This document shows positions 40,562 to 48,374 of a DNA stretch of 64,000 nucleotides, one piece after another. The first letter of the stretch is position 1. The number at the start of each line of letters is the position of its first letter. Location: the NCBI RefSeq assembly GCF_013284245.2, contig NZ_CP085876.1, forward strand, positions 4,800,001 to 4,864,000, given 5' to 3'. Both the position numbers and the translations under genes were made by a program. This DNA is from Brevibacillus sp. DP1.3A. Its GTDB lineage: Bacteria; Bacillota; Bacilli; Brevibacillales; Brevibacillaceae. The notes beneath the pieces are model-generated. The model did not search any database. It saw only the letters and a program-made list of their open reading frames with translations, and was not told the origin of the DNA.

Positions 40562-40723
40562 ACTCTTTCCGCCTCCTTTTTCTCCCCATACTTTATGTAT
40601 GTGACAGACAACGAGAAACGGGCATATGCCTTTTTTCCGAAAACCTGCTTGTTGCCAAGCAACTTTAGACGTGAATAGGACGAAATTTATGCATTTATAT
40701 CATTTCCCCCAGCACGGTCCGAA

Positions 40724-40732
40724 CATATCGTA
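40724..40732 (+). promoter_or_regulatory. Sigma-K-like -10 element
   Basis: CATATCGTA fits the sigma-K -10 pattern CATAnnnTA about 37 bp before ATG 40769. A matching -35 AC at the proper distance is not convincing, so this is a weak call. Confidence 0.3.
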
Positions 40733-40768
40733 TAGGGCAAGCACTCTGCAATGAAGGGGGACATGTCG

Positions 40769-41617
40769 ATGGGAAGATTTTGGACAGATCAGGAAATCCT
40801 CGAGGAGATCAGCAAACGGCGATGGTACCATAAAATCACGCTGCGACCAGGCATTATCACTCCCGGGATTACGCTTCTGGAAAATATATGGAATATGACG
40901 AGACAATCCAGAGAATACATCCAATATTCGGGGAAACGCGTCCTTGATCTCGCTAGCTTTGACGGAATGTGGGCGTTTGAAGCGGAGCAAAGAGGGGCAA
41001 GTCTTGTCGTGGCTACGGACTGTATGCAGCCGCTCTATTTGAATTTTGAGTTTTGCAAGAACATCCTGCAAAGCAAAGTTTTGCCGCTGTATAATACCAG
41101 CCCTTATAAACTATGGGAAGGGCTGCAAGTTTTGCTGATGGACGATTTTATAGTACCACTGCCATTTCCTCAACAAATACGGCACAATCAATTTGATGTC
41201 GTCCAGCATCTTGGATTGCTCTATCATCTGCGTGATCCAATGTGGACATTGTCGCAATGCCGAAGCGTGATTAAACCAGGTGGGCACCTCTTGTTGGAAA
41301 CTGCCTGTATTTTGGATACGAATCAATCCATCATGGTCTACAACGGAGCTCCTGGACAAATGAACCGGATTTATAAGGACGATACGACTTGGTGGTTGCC
41401 GTCCGTCCTTTGCATCGAGGAGATGCTCAGAGGCACACTGTTTGAAATCATTCCTGAATCGGTTCGGACCATCCCTTCCGGCAAAATCAACAATTACGAT
41501 GCGGGTCGCATCAGCCTCGTGGCAAGAGCCATTCCTGGCAGCGCGATCGACCCTAACTGCCACGCGGAGTTGCTCCGTATTTTCCGCAATCCAGGGATCG
41601 TTCCGGACTACCTGTAA
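40769..41617 (+). CDS. Class I SAM-dependent methyltransferase
   Basis: 282 residues from ATG 40769, eight bases after AGGGGG; an ATG at 40751 lacks a site. VLDLASFDGMWAFEAEQRGA is motif I; VVATDCMQPLYLNF follows, and FDVVQHLGLLYHLRDPMWTL with LLLETACIL resembles the CmoB/DUF1698-like group. These methyl- or carboxymethyl-transfer enzymes act on diverse substrates. Its position between the transferase genes implies sugar modification. Divergent from the gene at 39716, with about 200 bp between. Confidence 0.82.
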   Translation: MGRFWTDQEILEEISKRRWYHKITLRPGIITPGITLLENIWNMTRQSREYIQYSGKRVLDLASFDGMWAFEAEQRGASLVVATDCMQPLYLNFEFCKNILQSKVLPLYNTSPYKLWEGLQVLLMDDFIVPLPFPQQIRHNQFDVVQHLGLLYHLRDPMWTLSQCRSVIKPGGHLLLETACILDTNQSIMVYNGAPGQMNRIYKDDTTWWLPSVLCIEEMLRGTLFEIIPESVRTIPSGKINNYDAGRISLVARAIPGSAIDPNCHAELLRIFRNPGIVPDYL

Positions 41618-41631
41618 AATCCGGGTAAATT

Positions 41632-41675
41632 GAAATCGGGTGCACAAGATCGACGATGCTTGTGTACCCGATTTT
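41632..41675 (+). terminator. Intrinsic terminator-like hairpin
   Basis: A 16-17 bp imperfect stem, GAAATCGGGT-CACAAG paired with CTTGTG-ACCCGATTTTC, lies 15 bp after the methyltransferase stop; the T-run is short and interrupted. Confidence 0.7.
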
Positions 41676-41740
41676 CCATTCTTTCATAGTCTGATGGTAG
41701 TGCATGCATTTTTTATGATGGAAAGATGGGAGTGAATCTC

Positions 41741-42928
41741 GTGTCCCACTCACAGCAACCATTAGTGAGTATCATTACCCCCTCTTACAACCAAGGCCGG
41801 TTTATTCGTGAGACGATAAATAGCATATTGACCCAGGACTATGCAAACCTTGAGCATATCGTGGTAGATGGAGGCTCGACTGACGATACGCTCTCCATCT
41901 TGCAAGAATATGCACAAAAAGATCCGCGTTTCCGTTATATTTCCGAACCGGATCGCGGACAGTCTCATGCGCTTAACAAAGGCTTGGCATTGGCAAGAGG
42001 CGAAATCATCGGCTGGCTGAATTCAGACGACACCTATGTACCTGGCGCCATTATGAAGGCTGTTCACGCTTTTGCGGGTAACCCAGCCTGGGGAATGCTT
42101 CACGGCAATTGCCATGTAATGAACGAGTACGGTCAAGTATCCACCACTTACCCGTCAGAACAAGCTGATTCCAAGAAGTTGTATCAAAGCTGTGTGATTT
42201 GCCAGCCATCCGCTTTCATCAGAGCCCACGTCTTCAGGCACATGGGGGGCGTTGATGAAAAATTGCAATTTTGCATGGATTACGACCTGTGGATGCGCAT
42301 CGCCAAATTTTATCCCATCGGTTATCTGCCTCACTATTTAGGAAACGCTCGAATCCACACGGCTTGCAAATCAGCTACCCAATGGCATTCCGTCGGCGTA
42401 CCCGAAGTCATACGATCTCTTGCAAAAAATTATTCGTCCATACCCAGCCACTGGATATCGTACGTTCCACAATACAAAGGCATGGGTGTACTCGACCTGT
42501 TGAGGCTCTATAAGTCCTTTCCATCCAATACAACCAGAATCACAAGCATGAATCGGGGGATGGACTTGTGGGCGCCTCCTGTCCTACGTGCGATTGTTGA
42601 ATCAGATCCATCTGCACCGGCTCAAATGTTGTTAGTGAAGGGCAAAGTCCCTGGCTCCCCCATAAAATTGCCGAAGCCCATTGTTTTGACTGCGCTCGTG
42701 AATGGCGTAAACGTAAAAAGTTATACCGTTGATAAACCCACCTTTGCCCTCGAAATTCCACTCGATCCGAATGCAACGACGATTCGTGTGGACATCGCGT
42801 CTTCCAGTGTCGGTATCCCAAGCACTCCTCAAGTCCAGCAAAGAATGGCAGGAGGATACATGGCCGAAGAGATCATTCCTCTTTCGTATGACGAAGTGAT
42901 CGTGTACAAAGCTTTTTCGAGGAGCTAA
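41741..42928 (+). CDS. Family 2 glycosyltransferase, paralogue of the 29.9-kb gene
   Basis: 395 residues from a GTG six bases after GGGAGTG; an ATG at 41726 overlaps its would-be ribosome site. The domain order copies the 29934 gene: VSIITPSYNQGRFIRETIN, VVDGGSTDDT, SEPDRGQSHALNKGL, WLNSDDTYVPG, then the same kind of C-terminal extension (about 240-395). Sequence similarity between the two is strong over the whole GT-A part, pointing to duplication in the island. Soluble; specificity unknown. Confidence 0.9.
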   Translation: MSHSQQPLVSIITPSYNQGRFIRETINSILTQDYANLEHIVVDGGSTDDTLSILQEYAQKDPRFRYISEPDRGQSHALNKGLALARGEIIGWLNSDDTYVPGAIMKAVHAFAGNPAWGMLHGNCHVMNEYGQVSTTYPSEQADSKKLYQSCVICQPSAFIRAHVFRHMGGVDEKLQFCMDYDLWMRIAKFYPIGYLPHYLGNARIHTACKSATQWHSVGVPEVIRSLAKNYSSIPSHWISYVPQYKGMGVLDLLRLYKSFPSNTTRITSMNRGMDLWAPPVLRAIVESDPSAPAQMLLVKGKVPGSPIKLPKPIVLTALVNGVNVKSYTVDKPTFALEIPLDPNATTIRVDIASSSVGIPSTPQVQQRMAGGYMAEEIIPLSYDEVIVYKAFSRS

Positions 42929-42932
42929 CCTT

Positions 42933-43280
42933 TCAACTCGAGTATAATTTCGTCTCAATGACAGCCGCCGCTCCGGCTATGGCAAGCAGGAGCAGCAACG
43001 GATAGGCGGCTGGCACATACATATACAGCCCAACGATCAGAGCGCCCACCCAAATCCCCACGCACCAATGGCAGCTCAACAATCTGCCTATCCATTGGCG
43101 CACCCTCCCGCCTTTAAATTGAAAGTCCCGCACCATTTGCCCCGACTCATCGGGTACATATAACACCTGGTAAAATGGTTTTCGCAGAAAAGACGTGATC
43201 TCATCAAAAACAATCAAATGCGTGAGACGAAAGCTTGCCAGCACAAGAATGATTAGGTCGATCCAAGAGAGGTCAAACAT
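42933..43280 (-). CDS. DUF1360-family membrane protein
   Basis: 115 residues from ATG 43280 with GGAGG close upstream. Starts with FRLTHLIVFDEIT and has a CHWCVGIWVG motif before two membrane segments at the C-terminus, all typical of DUF1360. Relatives in Bacillus (YjcA, YngL) are small membrane proteins, one linked to sporulation. Stop lies 4 bp from that of the convergent transferase. Family call from motifs; function unknown. Confidence 0.8.
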   Translation of the reverse strand: MFDLSWIDLIILVLASFRLTHLIVFDEITSFLRKPFYQVLYVPDESGQMVRDFQFKGGRVRQWIGRLLSCHWCVGIWVGALIVGLYMYVPAAYPLLLLLAIAGAAAVIETKLYSS

Positions 43281-43375
43281 TCCACCTCCACCTCTTTCCA
43301 ATATTTTGTGCTTTTCTCATTTGTTCCACATTTAGTACCATTGTGGTGCGACAAACCAGAGAAAGGCGTGATGAG

Positions 43376-44464
43376 ATGAATCGCAACATAAAGAAAATGG
43401 CAACCATCCTTTCCCTGTCCGTCCTCGTAACCATGATCGGACAACCTGCATTTGCGAAAACAAGCTTTACCTCTTTGAAAAAAGGGATGAAAAACTCGCG
43501 CGTGCTTGAAGTGGAAAAGATGCTCGATGCACTCCATTACGACTACAAGCTGGTGGTGGACAAGATCTACAACAGCAACACAGCTTATAACGTCAAAGCG
43601 TTCCAGAAAAAATACAAGCTGCCGCAAACCGGAATTGTAAACAAACCCACTTACGATAAACTGAAGAGCGTGTACCAAGCTCGCAAGCAAGAGCAGCCGA
43701 CACAGCCAAGCACACCGTCCAAACCTGCTGAGTCCAATGATTACGCTACGCTGAAATTGGGTGCTAGTGGTGAACGCGTGAAGGAATTGCAAACGATGCT
43801 CGCTGGCCTCGGTTACAAAGTAACGGCATCGGGCCAATACGATGAATCTACGCGTTTTGCCGTCATGCTGTTCCAGTCGCGCAATAAACAAACCTTGACT
43901 GGTGAAGCTGATACCAAAACCTATACTGCCATTCAAACGCAATACAAGAACAATCCAGTGCAACCCAAACCAGATACAAAGCCAACCACTCCAACAAATC
44001 CAACGACTCCCGTAACACCAAGCAAGCCTGAGCAACCACAAAACCCTGGTGCTGGCACGCAAGTTCCTCTTCCTGCTGGTTTGACGGCTGAGGAAAAAGA
44101 AATGGTTCAACTCGTGAATCAAGAGCGCACCAGCCGCGGACTCGCACCTTATCAAGTGGACATGCAGTTGGTGAATGTTGCACGCGTGAAAGCCCAAGAG
44201 ATGGTAAACAAAGGGTACTTTAGCCACACCTCTCCCACTTACGGCTCACCGTTTCAAATGATGGATACTTTTGGTATTCGCTATTTGGCTGCTGCTGAAA
44301 ATATTGCTCAAAACTACTCTGTAAGCAGCGCCCATCAAATGTTTATGAATTCCTCCGGGCACAAAGCCAATATCATGAGTCCGACATACGACTACGTAGC
44401 CATTGCTGTTGTGAATGGCGGTCCACACGGGAAAACGTTCGTGCAAATGTTCTTAAAAAAATAG
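43376..44464 (+). CDS. Secreted CAP-domain protein with two peptidoglycan-binding repeats
   Basis: 362 residues from ATG 43376 with AAAGGCG upstream. A signal peptide ends QPAFA. Two PG_binding_1 repeats follow (about 27-90 and 110-185: LKKGMKNSRVLEVEKML and LKLGASGERVKELQTML), then a Pro/Thr/Lys linker and a C-terminal CAP/SCP domain (about 240-362: LVNQERTSRGLAPYQ, KGYFSHTSPTYGSPFQMM, NSSGHKANIMSPTYDYV). Resembles YkwD-type proteins. Expected in cell wall or spore cortex region; function of the CAP domain unproven. Confidence 0.92.
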   Translation: MNRNIKKMATILSLSVLVTMIGQPAFAKTSFTSLKKGMKNSRVLEVEKMLDALHYDYKLVVDKIYNSNTAYNVKAFQKKYKLPQTGIVNKPTYDKLKSVYQARKQEQPTQPSTPSKPAESNDYATLKLGASGERVKELQTMLAGLGYKVTASGQYDESTRFAVMLFQSRNKQTLTGEADTKTYTAIQTQYKNNPVQPKPDTKPTTPTNPTTPVTPSKPEQPQNPGAGTQVPLPAGLTAEEKEMVQLVNQERTSRGLAPYQVDMQLVNVARVKAQEMVNKGYFSHTSPTYGSPFQMMDTFGIRYLAAAENIAQNYSVSSAHQMFMNSSGHKANIMSPTYDYVAIAVVNGGPHGKTFVQMFLKK

Positions 44465-44476
44465 AGGCGCGGAACG

Positions 44477-44514
44477 GAAAAGCCATCATTTCTACTGAAA
44501 TGGTGGCTTTTCTT
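44477..44514. terminator. Bidirectional terminator
   Basis: GAAAAGCCATCATTT paired with AAATGGTGGCTTTTC around a 6-base loop, with flanking A/T, between convergent stops at 44464 and 44520. Confidence 0.85.
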
Positions 44515-44519
44515 CCATA

Positions 44520-45890
44520 TTAGAATGACACAGCAATCCGGTTATTGGCCGAAAAGTGTACGGTCTGATCGTTGCACAACACGACACCCTCGACGACGAT
44601 TCCCTTCCCCGCTTCTTGTTTCATAAATGAAATCTGGAAGTTTTGGAACGATTCCGTCGATTCCGGCACGATGGTTACAGGCTGGATCGGCGCTATCCAG
44701 TATTCCCCTCTCTCCATCGCTTGGGCAAACCAATCGTCTTCCAAGTATCTCCATCCTTTTAAACCCGATGTACCTTGCACAGCCATCGTCTCCACGAGCT
44801 TCGGCGGCAAAACCTGCCCTCCCATTTTGATCGAATCGACAGGCGAGACGCGCAGGCAAACGATTGGATTTTTCAGTTCAAGGTTCCCCGTATTCTTCAC
44901 CTGAAGTGTCCCAATCAACAGGTATGGCTTCTCAACTGATTCAGAGTGAATCAACGTGTAATCAAAATACACTTCTGCCGCTGTACGCAATTCAACCTGT
45001 TCAGACACTTCTTCGATCGGATGAATGGTCACTACATGTTCCAGCAGTTTTTCTTCTGCCAAGATCGACAGCTCTTCTCTTTCATTGTTTAATTCGCTGT
45101 TTTCTTCACTGTTTACTTCACTATTTGAGTCACTGGCCTCAACATTCGGCTGGTCACTTTCCTGAATCGTGCTTTGTTCCTCTGCTATTGGCTTTTCATC
45201 TGCTCCCTTCTGACTTTCCTCATCAGAGGCAAAGAGCATAGTGGAATAAAACAGCTTTAAAATATTGGGTGGTAAAAACGCCATTGGTTGAATGTGCAAT
45301 CCATTTTGGAAATACTCCAAAACCCCTGACGCTAAGTGTAGCGAAATTTTTTCCGCATAGATCTTACGCTTGCTCACGTCCGTATAAAGCGGCAACTGCA
45401 ACTGGATGTGAACGATTGATGGTTGCTTTTGGTTTTTGATTACTTTATAGAGACACGGGATTCCTGACTGCTGCATTTCTGTACGCAAGCACTTGACCAG
45501 ATCTTGCCGCTTTTCATCCTCCGACTGAAAGAAAATCAGTCTCGGTTTTTCTAGGGCTCGCATTTCCTTTAAGCTGAAACGTATGGCCACATCCGTATTT
45601 TTCGCCAGAGACGGATTGTTTTGGCTTAAGACAACCTCCATCCCACTATCAGAGAGAAATTTTTGGACGTTCCCCAATACCTCCCACTCGTAGGCGGTCC
45701 CTTCTGAAGACATGCCTGTAAAAAGAACGCAAACTTTTCCTTTCAACCCCGAATCCAGGTCCACTCTTTTATTCGTCGAATCCCACTTCAATTGAAAGCC
45801 ATTTTGCTTGCAAAATAAACGGAACGCTGGCAGAGCCGCGTACGGCATGGTCCCGCCACGTTGACCACTGTAATATACCTCAACATCCAT
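44520..45890 (-). CDS. Unrecognised protein with stalk-like N-terminus and acidic linker
   Basis: 456 residues from ATG 45890, seven bases after AGGAGAG. The first ~50 residues (ALPAFRLFCKQNGFQLKWDS) resemble a copper-amine-oxidase-N or stalk repeat. The next ~170 (VCVLFTGMSSEG, DVAIRFSL, KIYAEKISLHLASGVLEYF) look like a degenerate N-acetylmuramoyl-alanine amidase fold, without the usual His-Glu-His metal residues that I could identify. An acidic Ser/Glu/Asn linker (about 240-290) precedes a ~165-residue beta-rich C-terminal domain. No signal peptide is visible. I do not assign a function. Confidence 0.75.
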   Translation of the reverse strand: MDVEVYYSGQRGGTMPYAALPAFRLFCKQNGFQLKWDSTNKRVDLDSGLKGKVCVLFTGMSSEGTAYEWEVLGNVQKFLSDSGMEVVLSQNNPSLAKNTDVAIRFSLKEMRALEKPRLIFFQSEDEKRQDLVKCLRTEMQQSGIPCLYKVIKNQKQPSIVHIQLQLPLYTDVSKRKIYAEKISLHLASGVLEYFQNGLHIQPMAFLPPNILKLFYSTMLFASDEESQKGADEKPIAEEQSTIQESDQPNVEASDSNSEVNSEENSELNNEREELSILAEEKLLEHVVTIHPIEEVSEQVELRTAAEVYFDYTLIHSESVEKPYLLIGTLQVKNTGNLELKNPIVCLRVSPVDSIKMGGQVLPPKLVETMAVQGTSGLKGWRYLEDDWFAQAMERGEYWIAPIQPVTIVPESTESFQNFQISFMKQEAGKGIVVEGVVLCNDQTVHFSANNRIAVSF

Positions 45891-45928
45891 TCCCATCTCT
45901 CCTCACGACACTTTCCGTCAGTCCGCGA

Positions 45929-45936
45929 TATTGTAT
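45929..45936 (-). promoter_or_regulatory. Sigma-E-like -10 element
   Basis: CATACAAT on the minus strand equals the sigma-E -10 consensus CATACAnT, about 40 bp before ATG 45890. No good -35 was found at the expected distance, so confidence is low. Confidence 0.3.
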
Positions 45937-46026
45937 GAATGCCCAGTGTCCAAAGTGAACATTTTTGGCGATGACTGTTCCGAAGAAGCGCGTTGTGCAT
46001 ACGATGCTACAGAAAGGAGTGGTCAT

Positions 46027-46911
46027 ATGCCCACCTCACAGATGCCCCTGATCTCCATTATCATTCCTGTAAAAAATGAGGGGGACAATGTGCGTTCTAC
46101 CATCACTTCCCTTTTGAATACAAGAACCACGTATCCATATGAAGTGATCGTAGTCGATGATGCCTCAACTGATAACGGTTGTCACTTTCTACAAGGTCAA
46201 GGGCAAAATGAAAAAATAAAATTAATCACAACAGAAGGCATTGGTGCTGCTGCAGCACGAAACTTGGGCGTGAATCACGCACGCGGCAACTACTTCATTT
46301 TTTGCGATGCCCATCTGTCTTTTGAAAACTTCTGGATTGATCGCATGATGGAGCTCATTCTTACAAAAAAAGCAGATGGCGTTGCTCCCGGAATCGCTTC
46401 CATGACGGAGCCACATAAAATTGGTTATGGGCAAAATCTGAATCAAAAGCTCGAGATCACCTGGTATCCAAAGCCAACAGGTACGGCACCGGTTGCGATA
46501 TTGCCAGGGGGATGCTTCCTGGTCACCAGAGAAGCTTTTATGAAAGTCGGGGGTTTTGACCGCGGTTTTCGCATATGGGGATTTGAAGATATCGAGTTTT
46601 CCATCAAAATGTGGCTATTCGGATATACGTGTATGGTCCAGCCATCTGTAAAAATCCTACATTTGTTTAGGCAAGTTCACCCTTACACAGTTGCACATGA
46701 GCACATTTATTACAATATGCTTCGAATGGCGTACAGCCATTTTAACGAGCAGCGGATTGAGGCTGCGAAAAAACTTGTGCTCTACGCAAATGCGAGTGAA
46801 ATTGCGGATGACGTGCTGACTTGCGGGGCTGCCGCTCAGCGTGTTCGATACAATGCCCAAAGGAAATTCGACGACAATTGGTTCTTTCAAAAATTTCAAA
46901 TTCCATTCTGA
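46027..46911 (+). CDS. Family 2 glycosyltransferase, GalNAc-transferase-like
   Basis: 294 residues from ATG 46027, seven bases after AAAGGAG; the frame upstream is unsupported. ISIIIPVKNEGDNVRSTI, VIVVDDASTD, AAAARNLGVNHARG and the metal motif FCDAHL belong to GT2. WGFEDIEFSIKMWLFGY resembles the acceptor-side motif of polypeptide GalNAc transferases and related enzymes. This suggests direct sugar addition to protein, attractive with the surface protein gene immediately downstream, but it is inference. Confidence 0.88.
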   Translation: MPTSQMPLISIIIPVKNEGDNVRSTITSLLNTRTTYPYEVIVVDDASTDNGCHFLQGQGQNEKIKLITTEGIGAAAARNLGVNHARGNYFIFCDAHLSFENFWIDRMMELILTKKADGVAPGIASMTEPHKIGYGQNLNQKLEITWYPKPTGTAPVAILPGGCFLVTREAFMKVGGFDRGFRIWGFEDIEFSIKMWLFGYTCMVQPSVKILHLFRQVHPYTVAHEHIYYNMLRMAYSHFNEQRIEAAKKLVLYANASEIADDVLTCGAAAQRVRYNAQRKFDDNWFFQKFQIPF

Positions 46912-47019
46912 CAAGATAGTGACCTAAAAAATAGGCGCATGCTCAACATGCCAAACTCCCGTTGCCCACATAGTATGTAACTGCAAAGCAAACTCCCTAG
47001 GAAAGGAAGGATTCTTACG

Positions 47020-48222
47020 GTGAAACATCACGTGAAGCCCATTATGGGTCGCCAGCTCCCTACACCGACGCCTACAGCAACTCCTCCTATATCGAACAAC
47101 CTGCAGGAAGAGTGCATTCGCGTCAACAAGGTGTATGACTGGGTAGTATTAGCGAACAGCTACCGAAACAAGATTGCCCTTCCCGACGATTGTCAAGCTC
47201 TGGTAGACGCTGCCATTCGTGCAGGGCAAGATATCACGATCTCCTGCGTTGAGCCAGTTACTCCTGGTCCTACTTGCAGAGTCGTCAGTATTCGCCGCGA
47301 GAACATTACAGTCAATGGGACCACTGTTCGGGTCGGAGTCGTTCGCTTTGTGTTCGGAGCCACTGTGCTCGTTCGCGTCTTCGCAGACGGAACACCTCTC
47401 TGCGAATTCACAACGACAGTGCAATTCGATCAGGAAGTCGTTCTCTGCCTGCCTGAACCGCTTGATGAGGACAATATCTTGTGCCGAATCAGTGCTTTCG
47501 AGTGCTCACCGACCGGTACTGTTCTCCTCGGTGGCATGGTTCAACTCGACGTCATTGTCTGCGTAGAGATCCAGGTAGAAGCAGAAGTCAAACTGGAAGT
47601 ATTGGCGAAATTCTGCTCTCCACGTCCAAACAACATTCCAATTCCATCGCCAACGCCATCTTTCCGTTGCCCGCCGATCACATTCCCGCCACAATGCCCA
47701 CCAATCTTCCCAGTACGCAACTGCGATTGCCAGGCGTCCGTCAACGCGTTGGTACCAAACGTCTCCATTTCTATTGGTATTCCACTCGCCATTGCCGTCG
47801 GTACGATCCAGCTCATCGCGGATATCTGCCCAAGTTGCGATCCATCCAGCAGCTCGTTTACCTTTAACTTCTTTGATGCTCTCCTGCCTGATGTCCTTGG
47901 CGATCAAAGCTTCAGCTTCTCGCCAACGACTATCAGCTCTCCGACATGCATTTCCGTACTACCTATCCTGCCAATTGTGACAGGTCTGATCGTAACAGGT
48001 ACTGGTGTACGGACATTCACAGCAACAGGCGCACAAGAAACGGTGACCTACTCTCTGACACTCGCCGAAACAGGACTCAACCTGCCAGACGTTATCATTC
48101 TGACACTCACCGACTCTTCTGGTATCCTCGTCTTCAGTGCCACTATTACAATCGTTCCAGACGAACAATTACTGGTTGCCGATTGCATCACGTTCGGGGA
48201 TATTGTCATTACCACTCCGTAA
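47020..48222 (+). CDS. Surface/spore-type protein sharing a domain with the 18.1-kb glycine-rich protein
   Basis: 400 residues from a GTG eight bases after AAGGAAGGA. A short Thr/Pro N-terminus (TPTPTATPP) precedes a ~200-residue domain (about 25-235) that matches the end of the 18140 protein almost block by block: VYDWVVLAN, AGQDITISCVEPV, VFGATVLVRVFADG, LCLPEPLDEDN and FCSPRPNNIPIPSPTPSFRC. The last ~165 residues are hydrophobic beta-like sequence rich in Ser, Thr, Ile and Val (LPIVTGLIVTGTGVRTFTATG). No signal peptide. Several Cys could cross-link a coat layer. Function not known. Confidence 0.88.
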   Translation: MKHHVKPIMGRQLPTPTPTATPPISNNLQEECIRVNKVYDWVVLANSYRNKIALPDDCQALVDAAIRAGQDITISCVEPVTPGPTCRVVSIRRENITVNGTTVRVGVVRFVFGATVLVRVFADGTPLCEFTTTVQFDQEVVLCLPEPLDEDNILCRISAFECSPTGTVLLGGMVQLDVIVCVEIQVEAEVKLEVLAKFCSPRPNNIPIPSPTPSFRCPPITFPPQCPPIFPVRNCDCQASVNALVPNVSISIGIPLAIAVGTIQLIADICPSCDPSSSSFTFNFFDALLPDVLGDQSFSFSPTTISSPTCISVLPILPIVTGLIVTGTGVRTFTATGAQETVTYSLTLAETGLNLPDVIILTLTDSSGILVFSATITIVPDEQLLVADCITFGDIVITTP

Positions 48223-48249
48223 GAAAAAAAATATTCGTTTCCAATCAGG

Positions 48250-48280
48250 CGGGAGAAGACCAACACTTCTCCCGTTTTTT
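48250..48280 (+). terminator. Intrinsic terminator
   Basis: CGGGAGAAG / CTTCTCCCG stem with a short loop and six T residues, 28 bp after the stop at 48222. Confidence 0.92.
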
Positions 48281-48374
48281 CTATAGATGAGCCGTCACTA
48301 CAATACAGGCACCAATTCCCACCCCGTACATATGTCTATATGGGAAAGCCAGACGGAAAAAGGAGGACAACACT

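Noticed and set aside
43253..44227. 324-codon minus-strand open frame
   Set aside because: Antisense to the CAP-domain gene, with low-complexity Arg/Leu/Trp composition.
46937..46972. Hairpin GGCGCATG / CATGCC after the 46.0-kb gene
   Set aside because: Its T-run would lie on the minus strand, where no gene ends; not assigned as a terminator.
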